Shown: positions 1-7,542 of the stretch, in pieces
Layout of the letters: each line of letters opens with the position of its first letter
Position numbering within the stretch: the stretch's first letter is position 1
Made by a program: the position numbers and the translations under genes
The notes under the pieces: generated by a model
The model's database searches: none
What the model saw: only the letters and a program-made list of their open reading frames with translations
What the model was told of the DNA's origin: nothing
Source of the DNA: CAYUMU01 sp964445985
Lineage (GTDB): Bacteria > Planctomycetota > Planctomycetia > Pirellulales > S012-138
Assembly: GCA_964445985.1 (NCBI GenBank)
Contig: CAYUMU010000113.1
Location: 1-17,915 of the forward strand
DNA length: 17,915 nucleotides
Reading direction: 5' to 3'

Positions 1-181
1 TGCTTAAACATCCGGAGCTAGCACTTGCATAATGTTGTAACGCGTCGGGTTATGAGGCATGCGCTCCCCGTCTCGTGCCTTCAATGCGGGATTCTCGGTC
101 GACGTGGAGTGGGGAAGTTATTCCCTCGGTGGTGAATGAAGCTTTGGATTTGATAACTGACAACCTTTAGCGCCACTTGCA

Positions 182-760
182 ATGTCTCCTTCCGATACGC
201 CTCGCCCCCAGCCTGAGCAATATGGTCTGTGGCGTTGGTTGGAGAGCCGGATGGTTTCGCACCATCGCATCCTGGGGGTGCATGAGCATCGTTATCAGTT
301 GGGCGAGAGCGAACCGCGCGATTTCGTGGTGCTGGATTGCCCCGACTGGGTGAACGTGATCCCCATCACGCCCGACGACCAGGTGGTGTTCATTCGGCAG
401 TTTCGGCATGGGGTGAAGGAAGTCACCCTGGAAGTGCCAGGCGGAATGGTCGATGCCGGAGAAGACCCGGCCGCCGCGGCCTTGCGAGAACTTCGTGAAG
501 AAACCGGATTTGCGGGCGAGGCCGCGGAAGACCTCGGCTACGTGTATTCCAACCCGGCCATCATGAACAATCGCACTTACACCTATGTTGCCCGCGACGT
601 GCAACTCGTGGGCGAACTGGCGCTCGATCCGTTCGAGCAAATCGAAGTGGTGCTTTACCCTCTGGCCGAGGTGCCGAAACTGTTGGCAACTGGGGCCATC
701 CGACACACCTTGGTGGTTTCGGCATTCGCCTTCCTGGGAATCAGCGCGGCGCGGGAGTGA
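182..760 (+). CDS. Nudix hydrolase, ADP-ribose pyrophosphatase type
   Basis: This 192-residue cytosolic protein belongs to the Nudix family, which hydrolyses nucleoside diphosphates linked to another group. The Nudix box GX5EX7REUXEEXGU is intact: G88, E94, then R102-E-L-R-E-E-T-G-F110, giving the metal-binding glutamates. The strand before the box (LEVPGG, residues 83-88) and the IRQFR motif (71-75) are typical of ADP-ribose/ADP-sugar pyrophosphatases. The likely reaction is ADP-ribose to AMP plus ribose 5-phosphate, but substrate cannot be fixed from sequence alone. The length fits the family. The ATG at 182 has no clear Shine-Dalgarno sequence; a later ATG at residue 24 would still leave the fold nearly whole. 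It is monocistronic and converges on the next gene, with a tandem repeat between. I am sure of the family and less sure of the substrate. Confidence 0.93.
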   Translation: MSPSDTPRPQPEQYGLWRWLESRMVSHHRILGVHEHRYQLGESEPRDFVVLDCPDWVNVIPITPDDQVVFIRQFRHGVKEVTLEVPGGMVDAGEDPAAAALRELREETGFAGEAAEDLGYVYSNPAIMNNRTYTYVARDVQLVGELALDPFEQIEVVLYPLAEVPKLLATGAIRHTLVVSAFAFLGISAARE

Positions 761-794
761 ACGCCGAAATTGTTGATGAGGCGCCGCCGATTCA

Positions 795-841
795 CGGGCG
801 GGGACGCCCGTGCCACGATCGGGCGGGGACGCTCGTGCCAC
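795..841. repeat. Tandem GC-rich repeat, two 21-base units
   Basis: Two copies of a 21-base unit starting GGGCGGGGACGC and ending CGTGCCAC lie at 796-816 and 821-841, one mismatch apart, with GATC between them (period 25). The unit can fold on itself, because CGGGCG pairs with CGCCCG. It lies in the 87-base gap between two convergent genes, where it could act as a 3' end structure. Similar GC-rich units are common as dispersed intergenic repeats in planctomycetes; that link is from general knowledge and was not searched. Confidence 0.7.
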
Positions 842-847
842 CGGCGA

Positions 848-1294
848 TTAGCCTTCGCCCAATCGTTGCAGGTCGCCCGGCGTCACGCGAATGACGCGGC
901 AGAAGCCCGTGTGCATGCGATCGTATTGCAGGTCTTCGGCCGCTTGCGGCTGGGCGTGCAGTTTGAGGGCGACTCGTTCGCGGTCAGCCTCGTCCCAGTC
1001 GTCGAGTTCAGGGGGCCAGATCGTGTTGGTCTCGACAACCAACGCCTCGCGGTAAGCATCGAACTCATTGGCCATGGCAGCAGCGCAATCTCTCTCGAGA
1101 GAACCAAGAACTTGCAGCGGGCGCGGGAAAGGAACGGCCGTTGCACTCTCCGCGCGGACGACGGGCCGGCAACCAGCCGCGGCTGCCGCCTCCCTCAGGA
1201 ACGAATAGATGAGTATAATGCCAGCACGGTCGAAGGGAAGGCTCCCCGCGACCTGCAGCCCGCCGCGACTGCCGGCGATCTTCGTTTCCGGCAT
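848..1294 (-). CDS. Hypothetical protein, 148 residues
   Basis: I do not recognise the family. The ATG at 1294 is chosen because GGGAG (1305-1301 on the minus strand) lies six bases upstream; a TTG two codons earlier is less likely. There is no signal peptide or membrane segment. The C-terminal half is rich in acidic and aromatic residues, including NTIWPPELDDWDEADRER, and reads like a soluble folded protein. The N-terminal half is richer in Ala and Arg. An overlapping plus-strand frame (770-1342) is Arg-rich and has no ribosome-binding site, so the minus strand is preferred. The gene is divergent from the 1321 gene with only 26 bases between start codons, so its promoter must lie inside that neighbour. 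Function is unknown. Confidence 0.6.
   Translation of the reverse strand: MPETKIAGSRGGLQVAGSLPFDRAGIILIYSFLREAAAAAGCRPVVRAESATAVPFPRPLQVLGSLERDCAAAMANEFDAYREALVVETNTIWPPELDDWDEADRERVALKLHAQPQAAEDLQYDRMHTGFCRVIRVTPGDLQRLGEG
1214..1219 (+). promoter_or_regulatory. Candidate -10 box TATAAT for the 1321 gene
   Basis: A perfect TATAAT lies 101 bases upstream of the 1321 start, inside the oppositely oriented 848-1294 gene. No convincing -35 box is seen at 16-18 bases. Because the divergent start codons are only 26 bases apart, a promoter for the 1321 gene is expected around here. The call rests on the single hexamer and could be chance. Confidence 0.25.
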
Positions 1295-1300
1295 CTTCAA

Positions 1301-1305
1301 CTCCC
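1301..1305 (-). promoter_or_regulatory. Ribosome-binding site GGGAG for the 848-1294 gene
   Basis: GGGAG on the minus strand, six bases before ATG 1294. It supports both the strand and the start chosen for this hypothetical gene. Confidence 0.5.
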
Positions 1306-1320
1306 AGCCATTCGCCCGTC

Positions 1321-1905
1321 ATGCCCAAAGCCGGCTATTTAACCGTGTTCGGAATGCTGCTCCTGGCCGCGATTCTGGCCACGTTCAACCTGCTGTATCA
1401 GCGGCAGCGCACCGTGAATACGCTCATCTACTGGGGGCAAGCACATCGCCCAATCGTGGCCGCCGACAATGTTGAAATGGCGCTGCTGGAGCCGGCCGAT
1501 GCCAACACGGTAAATCCCGGCAACGCCGGTCCCGTCAAGTTCGTCACAATCGATCAAGTTCGCTATCGCGAAGTGCAAACCAAGCCGGGGGCCGATGCTC
1601 GCGGCCTGCTGCACATTCGCCGCGCGCTGGTGGACGACGGCGCCTATCTCTGGGATCAAAGCCCTCCGCCGGGCGAGCCGCTTCGTTTTTGCTATGCCCT
1701 GCGCTTTATTGAGCACGATGAGCCCTCGGCGACCGTGTTCTTTAGCAGTGACGGCAACTGGGTTCGTTCGGCTGGCAGCGACCGTACGCTGGCCGTGAAG
1801 CCCAACGACAGGAACGAATCCCCCTTCCTGAGCTTCTTGCAAGAACAATTTGAGCCGGCCCCGCCCGGGGGAGCATCCGCTCAAGATCGGGCAACCGCAC
1901 CGTAG
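1321..1905 (+). CDS. Hypothetical protein with N-terminal membrane anchor
   Basis: This is a 194-residue protein that I cannot assign to a family. Residues 6-25 (YLTVFGMLLLAAILATFNLL) form one hydrophobic segment after a short start containing a lysine. The remaining ~170 residues would lie outside the cytoplasmic membrane, as an anchored protein or, less likely, a secreted one. The soluble part alternates predicted strands with charged loops (FVTIDQVRYREVQTK; LRFCYALRFIEHD; ATVFFSSDGNWVR), suggesting a small beta-rich domain. The tail is Pro/Ala-rich. No catalytic motif is evident. The ATG has no Shine-Dalgarno sequence, which is common in planctomycetes. It converges on the 2008-4935 gene, with a palindromic repeat between. 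Confidence 0.75.
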   Translation: MPKAGYLTVFGMLLLAAILATFNLLYQRQRTVNTLIYWGQAHRPIVAADNVEMALLEPADANTVNPGNAGPVKFVTIDQVRYREVQTKPGADARGLLHIRRALVDDGAYLWDQSPPPGEPLRFCYALRFIEHDEPSATVFFSSDGNWVRSAGSDRTLAVKPNDRNESPFLSFLQEQFEPAPPGGASAQDRATAP

Positions 1906-1931
1906 ATCCCACGGCAAAAGTTCAGCGACTT

Positions 1932-2006
1932 AGCCTATCCGAGAACCCTGTTTCCCCCTCCCCCCAACCCTCTCCCGCGAGGGGCGAGGGAGTCATTGGA
2001 TAGGCT
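1932..2006. repeat. Long inverted repeat between convergent genes, possible two-way terminator
   Basis: AGCCTATCC (1932-1940) pairs exactly with GGATAGGCT (1998-2006). Inside is a polypyrimidine run (about 1951-1976) and a second hairpin in which CCCTC pairs with GAGGG around CCCGCGAGGGG (about 1969-1990). The element fills the 102-base gap between two convergent genes. It may end transcription from both sides, although no U-tract is present. The C-rich/G-rich core resembles a dispersed repeat type common in planctomycete genomes (general knowledge, not searched). Confidence 0.6.
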
Positions 2007-2007
2007 C

Positions 2008-4935
2008 TTACTGCAAATAGGGCCGCGGCACAAAGGGCGTCACGCGACCCGTTCGCGCCGCATCGGCCGGCACTGCGGGGCTCATCGGTGCCGGAAGGGT
2101 GGGATTTTGCGTCGGATACGCGGGATAATTGGGCGGCGGATATTGCGGCATGGCATAGCCGGGCGGCACTTGACTCGCGACGGGGTAGTTCATGCCTGGC
2201 GCTGCCGGAATAACGCCTGGCTGCATCGCGGTGCGAGGATCGGGACGAGGTCGCAACGCCAACGGCGCGGCGTTTTGCATCGGCTCAATCGTTACGTCGT
2301 CGATCCACGCTTCGCCAATACCCGTCAGGGCGAACGTGACCGTGGCCGCATCGTCGCGGGCAGCCACCCGATACAACGTGAACGGCCGCCATTCGGCAGA
2401 AACCGCCACGCGTTCGGCCAAGGCAGGGCCGCCCAGGCTGTCGATGATCATCAGGCCATCGATATTGCCGACCACGGGGGCAGGCACGCGCACAAAACCG
2501 CTGATCCGCAGCAACTCGCCCGCGCGAACATTCACCGGACCCGACGTGATCCAAATCGGCGGCGATTCGACCAGTTCCGGCGGACTCTCGGCATCGGTCG
2601 GCCAAACCCGCATCCGCAAGCTGAATTGGCCCGCGTGCGGCGTGCCGGGCACCAATTCGGCCGAAGACTCCAGGCCGGCCTGCGTGTGCTGCACGTGTTT
2701 CCAACCGCTGGCAACCATCCGCTCGCGGTTCTCGCAGTCTCCTCCCGCTAGGCGATTGGCGCCCGCCTGCGCGGTTGCCAACCGGGCGGCAAAGCTCCAG
2801 TGGCTGGGAAAGCTGTGCGGAGTGACCAATAAAGGGTCAGCCGTGGGCGAGCCGGCGTTTTGCCAGGCGGCATCCCAGTAGTGCCGCTCCATCACCCGAA
2901 TCGGACGCATCGACCGCGCCGACTCCAAATAGGCTTCTTCCCAGCGCTTCGCGGCCAGGGCGGTTTTCGCCGATTGCAACTTGCCTTCCGCGGCCGTTAA
3001 CCAGGCTTTGTGCACGTCTTGCCGTAGCGCCGTGAGCGCGGCGGCCAACTGCTGCGACTGTTCGACCCGGGCGATGGCGACTTCCAACTGAAGTTGAGCG
3101 GACCTTTCCGCCACGCGGCCCACGGTTTTCGACGCGCTCGTTACCACCAGCGGATCTTGCGACAAGAGAACGGCCGAAGTCAGGCTGAACTCCGGCAACG
3201 TAACCCGCACGCCGCCCGCCACCCGCTTGTGATCGATCGGGCGCAGCGAGGTGGGCAGCAGTTCGAATACCTGGTTCGAGTCGGGAATGCCCGGCACGAC
3301 CAGGCTGACCGAGTTGGCCGCGGATTGGCCGGTGGAATACTGAGCGCCGCGTTTCGTCCAAATGGGAATCAGCAAGCGGGAACGCTGTAACTGGAACAGC
3401 GTCGCGCGGATTTCGCCGTCGGGGCTGCTCAAGGTGGTGACCAGCGTGCCCGACGAGATCCAGGGTTCGATCAATTCCAGTTCAATGTTGAGTAGTTCGA
3501 GAATCGCGCGGCGGCTCTTGGTGGCGGGGTCGTCGCGGTCGAGCGGCCCGGCCGATTCGAAGATCAACCCTCGCCCGCCCGCGGCCAGGGCCGTGTAGGT
3601 GAGCAAGCGAATCTGCTCCTCCGGCACGGTTCGCGGCACCGCCGCTTCGCCCCCCAGCAGGCGAATCTGTTCGGAGGTGGACCAGGCGGGGTGGGTTTGG
3701 ATGGTGGTCCAAAAGGGCGTGCCAGGCCGCGCCAACCGCGGACGTTCGCGCAGCCAGGTGAGGTAATCCACCAATTCCAAACTGCTGCCAAGCGGGCGCC
3801 GGTAGGGCCTGAGCAGATCGACATGCCGGCTGTAAACGCGCAACTCGGTGAGGGCGTCGCACATCAGCGGCCGCGACAAGTGCTTGTCGGCCTTGCGAAC
3901 CATTTCGGCCCATTGCGCCAGGCGGTCGAATTCGCCGCCGGTGAGGTTTTCGCCCAAGTCCCAAACCAGCACGGGCTCGAACTCGGGACCCAGCGTGGGC
4001 ACGGAAAGCGATTGGCCATTGCTTTGCGGCGTGGGCGGAGGGCAGATCAACCACATGTCGGCGGCCACGGCCTCGGCCAGCAGTGGCGCGTTGGGGGTGG
4101 CCGGCAATTTCACCGCGTTGAACCCCAGCCGCCGAAGCATGGCCAGCGGTTCACCCTGGTATTCCACCGCGCGGGCAAAAAATGGTTTGCCATCCACCGT
4201 AAGCTGCATGCCGGCGCGGCTCACCTGGCGATGTGCCGAAGTGCGCGTGTTGGGCACGCCGGGCGTGGTCGCCACCGTGGGCGGGCCGTTGTATTGAGCC
4301 GGCTGTACCGCCCCGAAGCGAGCGGGCTCCACCAGGCCAGGCACTTCCAGATCATCGATCCAAACCCGATTGAGGCCCGGCGCCGCTAGCACGTTGACAA
4401 CCACCTGGTCGAGATAGGCTTCGCCAATATCGATGTGGGCTTGCTGTTCAAAACGCAGCAGGCGGGCTTCACGCTCCACCAATTGCGGCAAATTGGTGAT
4501 GGTGAGTCGCTGCCAGCCGTTGGCCTGACGGTAAACATCGCCCCGAACCAGCAGCGAGATGGGGTCGCCCGTTTGCGGATGCCGTGCCCTGGGAAGCACC
4601 ACGTGCGCCAGCAGTTGCACTCCTCCTCGCGGCGATTTGACCCACACCGAGGGCTGCAAGTCGGGAATGATGGCCGCCGGCCCCAGCGGCATGGCGTAAT
4701 GCACGTAGGTTCCGGCGCCGGCGGCAATCTCAATGAACTCGGCGGTTTGGCCGGAGTGAGCGCCGGTTTGCACCCGAGCGTGGCAACGGGTTTGAAACTG
4801 GGTGTCGGCAGCCAGCGGCTCAAAGCTGGGAGTGGCTCCCTCGAAGTTCTCGCGGAACACACCCTGAGCGGCAGCCGGCGACGGCAGCGTCGCGGCTGTA
4901 ACGATCAGCAAACTCAACCTGACCCATCGACCCAC
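2008..4935 (-). CDS. Large exported multidomain protein, barrel-like core with beta-sandwich domains
   Basis: About 975 residues; function unknown. The GTG at 4935 gives a compact signal peptide (MGRWVR, hydrophobic stretch to about residue 15, PSPAAA before a likely cut after A23). The frame is open back to TTG 4992, with GTG 4977 between, so the start is uncertain. From GTG 4935: residues 26-200 form a jelly-roll/carbohydrate-binding-like domain ending VWIDDLEVPG. Residues ~240-490 look like a TIM-barrel glycosidase-type domain, starting LTVDGKPFFARAVEYQGE and including WDLGEN (E329) and AGGRGLIFES (E460). Residues ~490-595 are a beta-sandwich and ~597-690 are helical. Residues ~725-885 are a second carbohydrate-binding-like domain ending AWIDDVTIEP. 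A Pro/Tyr-rich tail follows. Catalytic residues are not proven. An envelope polysaccharide-binding or -cleaving role is inference. Confidence 0.85.
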   Translation of the reverse strand: MGRWVRLSLLIVTAATLPSPAAAQGVFRENFEGATPSFEPLAADTQFQTRCHARVQTGAHSGQTAEFIEIAAGAGTYVHYAMPLGPAAIIPDLQPSVWVKSPRGGVQLLAHVVLPRARHPQTGDPISLLVRGDVYRQANGWQRLTITNLPQLVEREARLLRFEQQAHIDIGEAYLDQVVVNVLAAPGLNRVWIDDLEVPGLVEPARFGAVQPAQYNGPPTVATTPGVPNTRTSAHRQVSRAGMQLTVDGKPFFARAVEYQGEPLAMLRRLGFNAVKLPATPNAPLLAEAVAADMWLICPPPTPQSNGQSLSVPTLGPEFEPVLVWDLGENLTGGEFDRLAQWAEMVRKADKHLSRPLMCDALTELRVYSRHVDLLRPYRRPLGSSLELVDYLTWLRERPRLARPGTPFWTTIQTHPAWSTSEQIRLLGGEAAVPRTVPEEQIRLLTYTALAAGGRGLIFESAGPLDRDDPATKSRRAILELLNIELELIEPWISSGTLVTTLSSPDGEIRATLFQLQRSRLLIPIWTKRGAQYSTGQSAANSVSLVVPGIPDSNQVFELLPTSLRPIDHKRVAGGVRVTLPEFSLTSAVLLSQDPLVVTSASKTVGRVAERSAQLQLEVAIARVEQSQQLAAALTALRQDVHKAWLTAAEGKLQSAKTALAAKRWEEAYLESARSMRPIRVMERHYWDAAWQNAGSPTADPLLVTPHSFPSHWSFAARLATAQAGANRLAGGDCENRERMVASGWKHVQHTQAGLESSAELVPGTPHAGQFSLRMRVWPTDAESPPELVESPPIWITSGPVNVRAGELLRISGFVRVPAPVVGNIDGLMIIDSLGGPALAERVAVSAEWRPFTLYRVAARDDAATVTFALTGIGEAWIDDVTIEPMQNAAPLALRPRPDPRTAMQPGVIPAAPGMNYPVASQVPPGYAMPQYPPPNYPAYPTQNPTLPAPMSPAVPADAARTGRVTPFVPRPYLQ

Positions 4936-5117
4936 GGGAGGCGCGCCCTGCCTATCGGATACGAAAACGGGAAACACATGGCGAAAACACAACGCCGTGG
5001 CCCCCGAGCAACACCTTCAGCGCAAGGCCGGCTTGTAGCAAGATTTGTGCATCGCAGCCAGAGCAGTGTGTGGCAAGAACGCCACAAGGGGCAAGCCGTC
5101 GCCAGCATGACCAAGAA

Positions 5118-5148
5118 TTTTAAGTGTATGCCTGCAAACAACTTAAAA
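5118..5148. promoter_or_regulatory. AT-rich inverted repeat in divergent intergenic region
   Basis: TTTTAAGT (5118-5125) and ACTTAAAA (5141-5148) are exact inverted copies, 15 bases apart. They lie in an AT-rich patch between the divergent 2008-4935 and 5236-5517 genes. Position and symmetry would suit a dimeric regulator binding near both promoters. The AT-rich arms make chance occurrence quite possible, and no clear -35/-10 pair was found beside it. Confidence 0.3.
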
Positions 5149-5221
5149 AATTCGGCTTGTTTTGACTGAAGGTGGGAATGGAGAATGCCATTAGTCGCTG
5201 GTGCAACCCGTCACCTGTCGC

Positions 5222-5226
5222 GAGGA
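5222..5226 (+). promoter_or_regulatory. Ribosome-binding site GAGGA setting the 5236 start
   Basis: GAGGA lies nine bases before ATG 5236. It favours that start over the upstream in-frame start at 5185, which has no such site. Confidence 0.5.
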
Positions 5227-5235
5227 ATCATCGCC

Positions 5236-5517
5236 ATGAGCCAAGAAACACGCACCGAACAAGAGCTTCCCCACGACATCGCCGAACTTCAGGCATTGCT
5301 GGGTCAGTTGCCTGCCGAAGTTCGCGAACGGCTGAATCCCACGTTTGATCGCGTGATGGAAGGCACCATACGCCGCCGCCGCATCCTGGGATTGGTCCAA
5401 GACGCCCTGAGCCAGCTTCGGTTGGACCTCAAGTACCTGATGTTCGATCTCGAAGCCACCCGCCGCGAGCGGGACGAATTCAAGCGTCAGCTCGAAGAAA
5501 TGCAAAAGGGCGAGTAG
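5236..5517 (+). CDS. Small helical coiled-coil protein, 93 residues
   Basis: The family is not recognised. The ATG at 5236 is chosen over an in-frame start at 5185 because of the GAGGA site just upstream; the extra 17 residues would be Arg/Ala-rich and unlike the rest. The protein is almost wholly helical and charged, with no signal peptide or membrane segment. A central basic patch (TIRRRRILGLVQ, residues 44-55) is followed by a heptad-like amphipathic stretch (about 56-90, LRLDLKYLMFDLEATRRERD and on). This suggests a cytosolic, self-associating or adaptor-type coiled coil. The basic patch could contact nucleic acid, but this is only inference. It is monocistronic and followed 48 bases later by a strong terminator, so it is a real independent transcription unit. 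Confidence 0.8.
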   Translation: MSQETRTEQELPHDIAELQALLGQLPAEVRERLNPTFDRVMEGTIRRRRILGLVQDALSQLRLDLKYLMFDLEATRRERDEFKRQLEEMQKGE

Positions 5518-5565
5518 CCCGCCCTTTCAAACCAAAAGCAAGCGCGCTTCACGGCGCTTCTCTCA

Positions 5566-5609
5566 AACGCTAGCGATCTGGCTGGGACCCGGATCGCTGG
5601 CGTTTTTTT
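5566..5609 (+). terminator. Rho-independent terminator of the 5236-5517 gene
   Basis: AACGCTAGCGATC (5566-5578) pairs with GATCGCTGGCGTT (5592-5604), a 13-base stem with one wobble position and a 13-base loop. A run of seven T (5603-5609) overlaps its end. It starts 48 bases after the stop codon. Confidence 0.9.
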
Positions 5610-5661
5610 GTTACCGAGTTTTTGTTACCGAGAATGAGAGAAGGGAGAGCCGCCAGGGTGC

Positions 5662-5688
5662 CATGCTCGCGCCCGTGGCGTAAGCCCG
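5662..5688. repeat. Degenerate copy of a CATGCTTACGCC palindromic repeat
   Basis: CATGCTCGCGCCC followed by GTGGCGTAAGCCCG resembles the intact palindrome at 17639-17666. It shares CATGCT, CGCCC and TGGCGTAAGC, but the arms have decayed. Both copies follow a GGT-CATGC-like lead-in. It lies in the gap between the terminator at 5609 and the end of purF. Confidence 0.55.
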
Positions 5689-5783
5689 CCTCAATCGCCG
5701 CAAAAGGCGCGGGGGTTTACAGAAAGCCAAGGCAAAACCACAAACCGCACCAAACTCCCCCACCAGCCCCCATTCCCCAGCCC

Positions 5784-7370
5784 CTAATTCATCACCTTCT
5801 GGGCTTCATAGGTGCGGGAGCCGTTCTTGCCTGGAACTTCCCCTTGGGTCGCCCGATCGAGGGCGATTTGGTACAGTTCTTGGCCGCGGGCGGTGGGGTA
5901 GTCGCCGGTGATGCAGGCCTGGCATAGTTGGTCGCTATCGAACTTGACCGCCCGGGCGATGGCTTCGACCGGCAGGTAGCGAAGCGTATCGGCGCCGAGC
6001 ACCGCGGCCATTTCAGCCTGGATTTCCTCGGTGAGGGGTCCGCCGCCCAGAAACTTGGGGGCGAACAGCTCGCTGACCGTGGACATATCGATGCCGTAAA
6101 AGCACGGGGCGATAATCGGCGGCGAGGCCACGCGAATATGCACTTCTTTGGCGCCGCCGATTTCGCGGATGCGTTCCACCAGCACCTGCATGGTGGTGGA
6201 GCGCACGATGGAGTCTTCCACCAGGAAGACCTTCTTGCCTTGCAGCACCTCGGCCAGCGGCGTGTATTTGGTTTCGACCTTGCGACGGCGATCACTCCCT
6301 TCAATGAAGGTGCGGCCCGCGTAACGGTTGCGAATCAGGCCTTCACGCGAGGGAATCTTGAGCCGGTACGCCATGGCGTCGGCCGCCGCTTTGCTGGTGT
6401 CGGGCACCGGAACCACGATCGTGTCGTCGTCGATCGGCACCGTTTCCAGCCGGGCAAGTTCTTCCCCGAGCACGGTTCGCGAGAGATACACGCTGCGTCC
6501 GTCGAGCGTGCTGGCCACGTTGGCAAAGTAGATCCACTCGAAAAAGCAGTGGGCTCGGCGAGGGGACTCGGCGAAGTTATCGATATGCATCTGGCCATCG
6601 ATAATGCTGATGGCCTGGCCCGGCAGCACCGAACGAATGCTGCTGGAATCGAAGCCCAAGTTGAGCAAGGCCACGCTTTCGCTGGCCGCGGCGAAGAGGT
6701 TGCCTTCGCGAGCGTAACACAGCGGCTTGATGCCGAGCGGGTCGCGGGCCACCAGCATGTCCCCCACGGCGTTCAGATAGACCAGCGAATACGCGCCGTC
6801 GAATTGTTGCGTGATGTGCCGTAGCACGTCCACAATGCCGGGGTGATCCAGCCGCGAGAGCTCGCGGCTGATGCCGTGCATGATGATCTCGGTATCGGTT
6901 TCGCGGGCCAGGTAATTGTCGTTGTCTTCCAGCAGTTCTTGCCGCAGCGCGGCGTAATTGGCCAATTGCCCATTGAAGGCAAAGCTGAACCATTTGTGTT
7001 TCTGCAAATGGTGCCGCTCAAAAGGCTGGGCGTAGCTGCGGTCGTCGCCGCCACAGGTGGCGTAGCGCACGTGGCCAATCGCGGCGCGGCCGGCGTACTG
7101 CCGCATCAGGCTTTCGTACTTGCCGCGATGGCTCATGCGAAAGACCTCGGATACCGAGCCCACGTCTTTATGGGTGTCGATCAGCTGATTGCGATTGGGA
7201 TTGAACGTGGTAATCCCTGCCGACAGCTGGCCTCGATTTTGAATATCGAGCAACATGCGGGGCATGAGCCGCGAAGCCTCGTCGGGCCCCTGGTCAGGGC
7301 ACAACCGACTACGCTCACCGGGCAAGTGATAAATGGCCGCCACACCGCACTCGTGGTGCATTTCACTCAT
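5784..7370 (-). CDS. purF: Amidophosphoribosyltransferase (purF-like, divergent signature motifs)
   Basis: This 528-residue enzyme would make 5-phosphoribosylamine from PRPP and glutamine, the first step of purine synthesis. Residues 1-7 are a short propeptide that would be cut to expose the nucleophile C8 (HHECGVAAI), as in B. subtilis PurF. The class-II glutaminase domain spans ~8-240 and the phosphoribosyltransferase domain ~260-500. The four iron-sulphur ligand cysteines of the B. subtilis type are present: C275 (HCFFEWIYFA), C423 (PPIIAPCFYGID) and C483/C486 (CQAC). Two signatures differ from the usual form. QNRGQLSAG (44-52) replaces the usual QHRGQ(E/D)xAG, and the PRPP loop reads VFLVEDSIVRST (381-392) instead of VDDSIVRGT. 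The ATG at 7370 has no Shine-Dalgarno sequence. No other purine gene is adjacent. A paralogue with a changed role cannot be excluded. Confidence 0.93.
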   Translation of the reverse strand: MSEMHHECGVAAIYHLPGERSRLCPDQGPDEASRLMPRMLLDIQNRGQLSAGITTFNPNRNQLIDTHKDVGSVSEVFRMSHRGKYESLMRQYAGRAAIGHVRYATCGGDDRSYAQPFERHHLQKHKWFSFAFNGQLANYAALRQELLEDNDNYLARETDTEIIMHGISRELSRLDHPGIVDVLRHITQQFDGAYSLVYLNAVGDMLVARDPLGIKPLCYAREGNLFAAASESVALLNLGFDSSSIRSVLPGQAISIIDGQMHIDNFAESPRRAHCFFEWIYFANVASTLDGRSVYLSRTVLGEELARLETVPIDDDTIVVPVPDTSKAAADAMAYRLKIPSREGLIRNRYAGRTFIEGSDRRRKVETKYTPLAEVLQGKKVFLVEDSIVRSTTMQVLVERIREIGGAKEVHIRVASPPIIAPCFYGIDMSTVSELFAPKFLGGGPLTEEIQAEMAAVLGADTLRYLPVEAIARAVKFDSDQLCQACITGDYPTARGQELYQIALDRATQGEVPGKNGSRTYEAQKVMN

Positions 7371-7514
7371 GAAAGTTCGCCGCTGATTGCGAGTGGGCTG
7401 GGGGGCGCGCGATCAACGCTGGAAGCGCTCCAAAACCAACCGTAAGGACGAGCTAAGGGGGGTAGGCAGCAACCGCTTCGCCTGGAAGGCGAAATCTTCT
7501 TCACACGGTTTTCA

Positions 7515-7542
7515 TTCTATCGCGGGGGCGGTGGGAAACAAG
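7515..7542 (-). promoter_or_regulatory. Candidate purF promoter
   Basis: On the minus strand TTGTTT (7542-7537) and TAGAAT (7520-7515) are 16 bases apart, about 145 bases before the purF ATG. The leader then contains a 7-bp hairpin (7477-7493, arms TTCGCCT/AGGCGAA, 3-base loop). The match is moderate and there is no other support. Confidence 0.35.

Noticed and set aside
770..1342. 190-codon plus-strand frame overlapping the 848-1294 gene
   Set aside because: Arg-rich, with no ribosome-binding site, and it runs through the tandem repeat at 795-841. The minus-strand frame has GGGAG at a proper distance and a more protein-like composition.
1339..1917. 192-codon minus-strand frame opposite the membrane-anchored hypothetical
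   Set aside because: The plus-strand product has a clear N-terminal membrane segment and alternating beta-type hydrophobicity. The minus product has neither.
4914..5141. 75-codon minus-strand frame overlapping the start of the large exported protein
   Set aside because: Rich in Cys, Arg and Trp, with no clear ribosome-binding site. It could only be a leader peptide, for which there is no further evidence.
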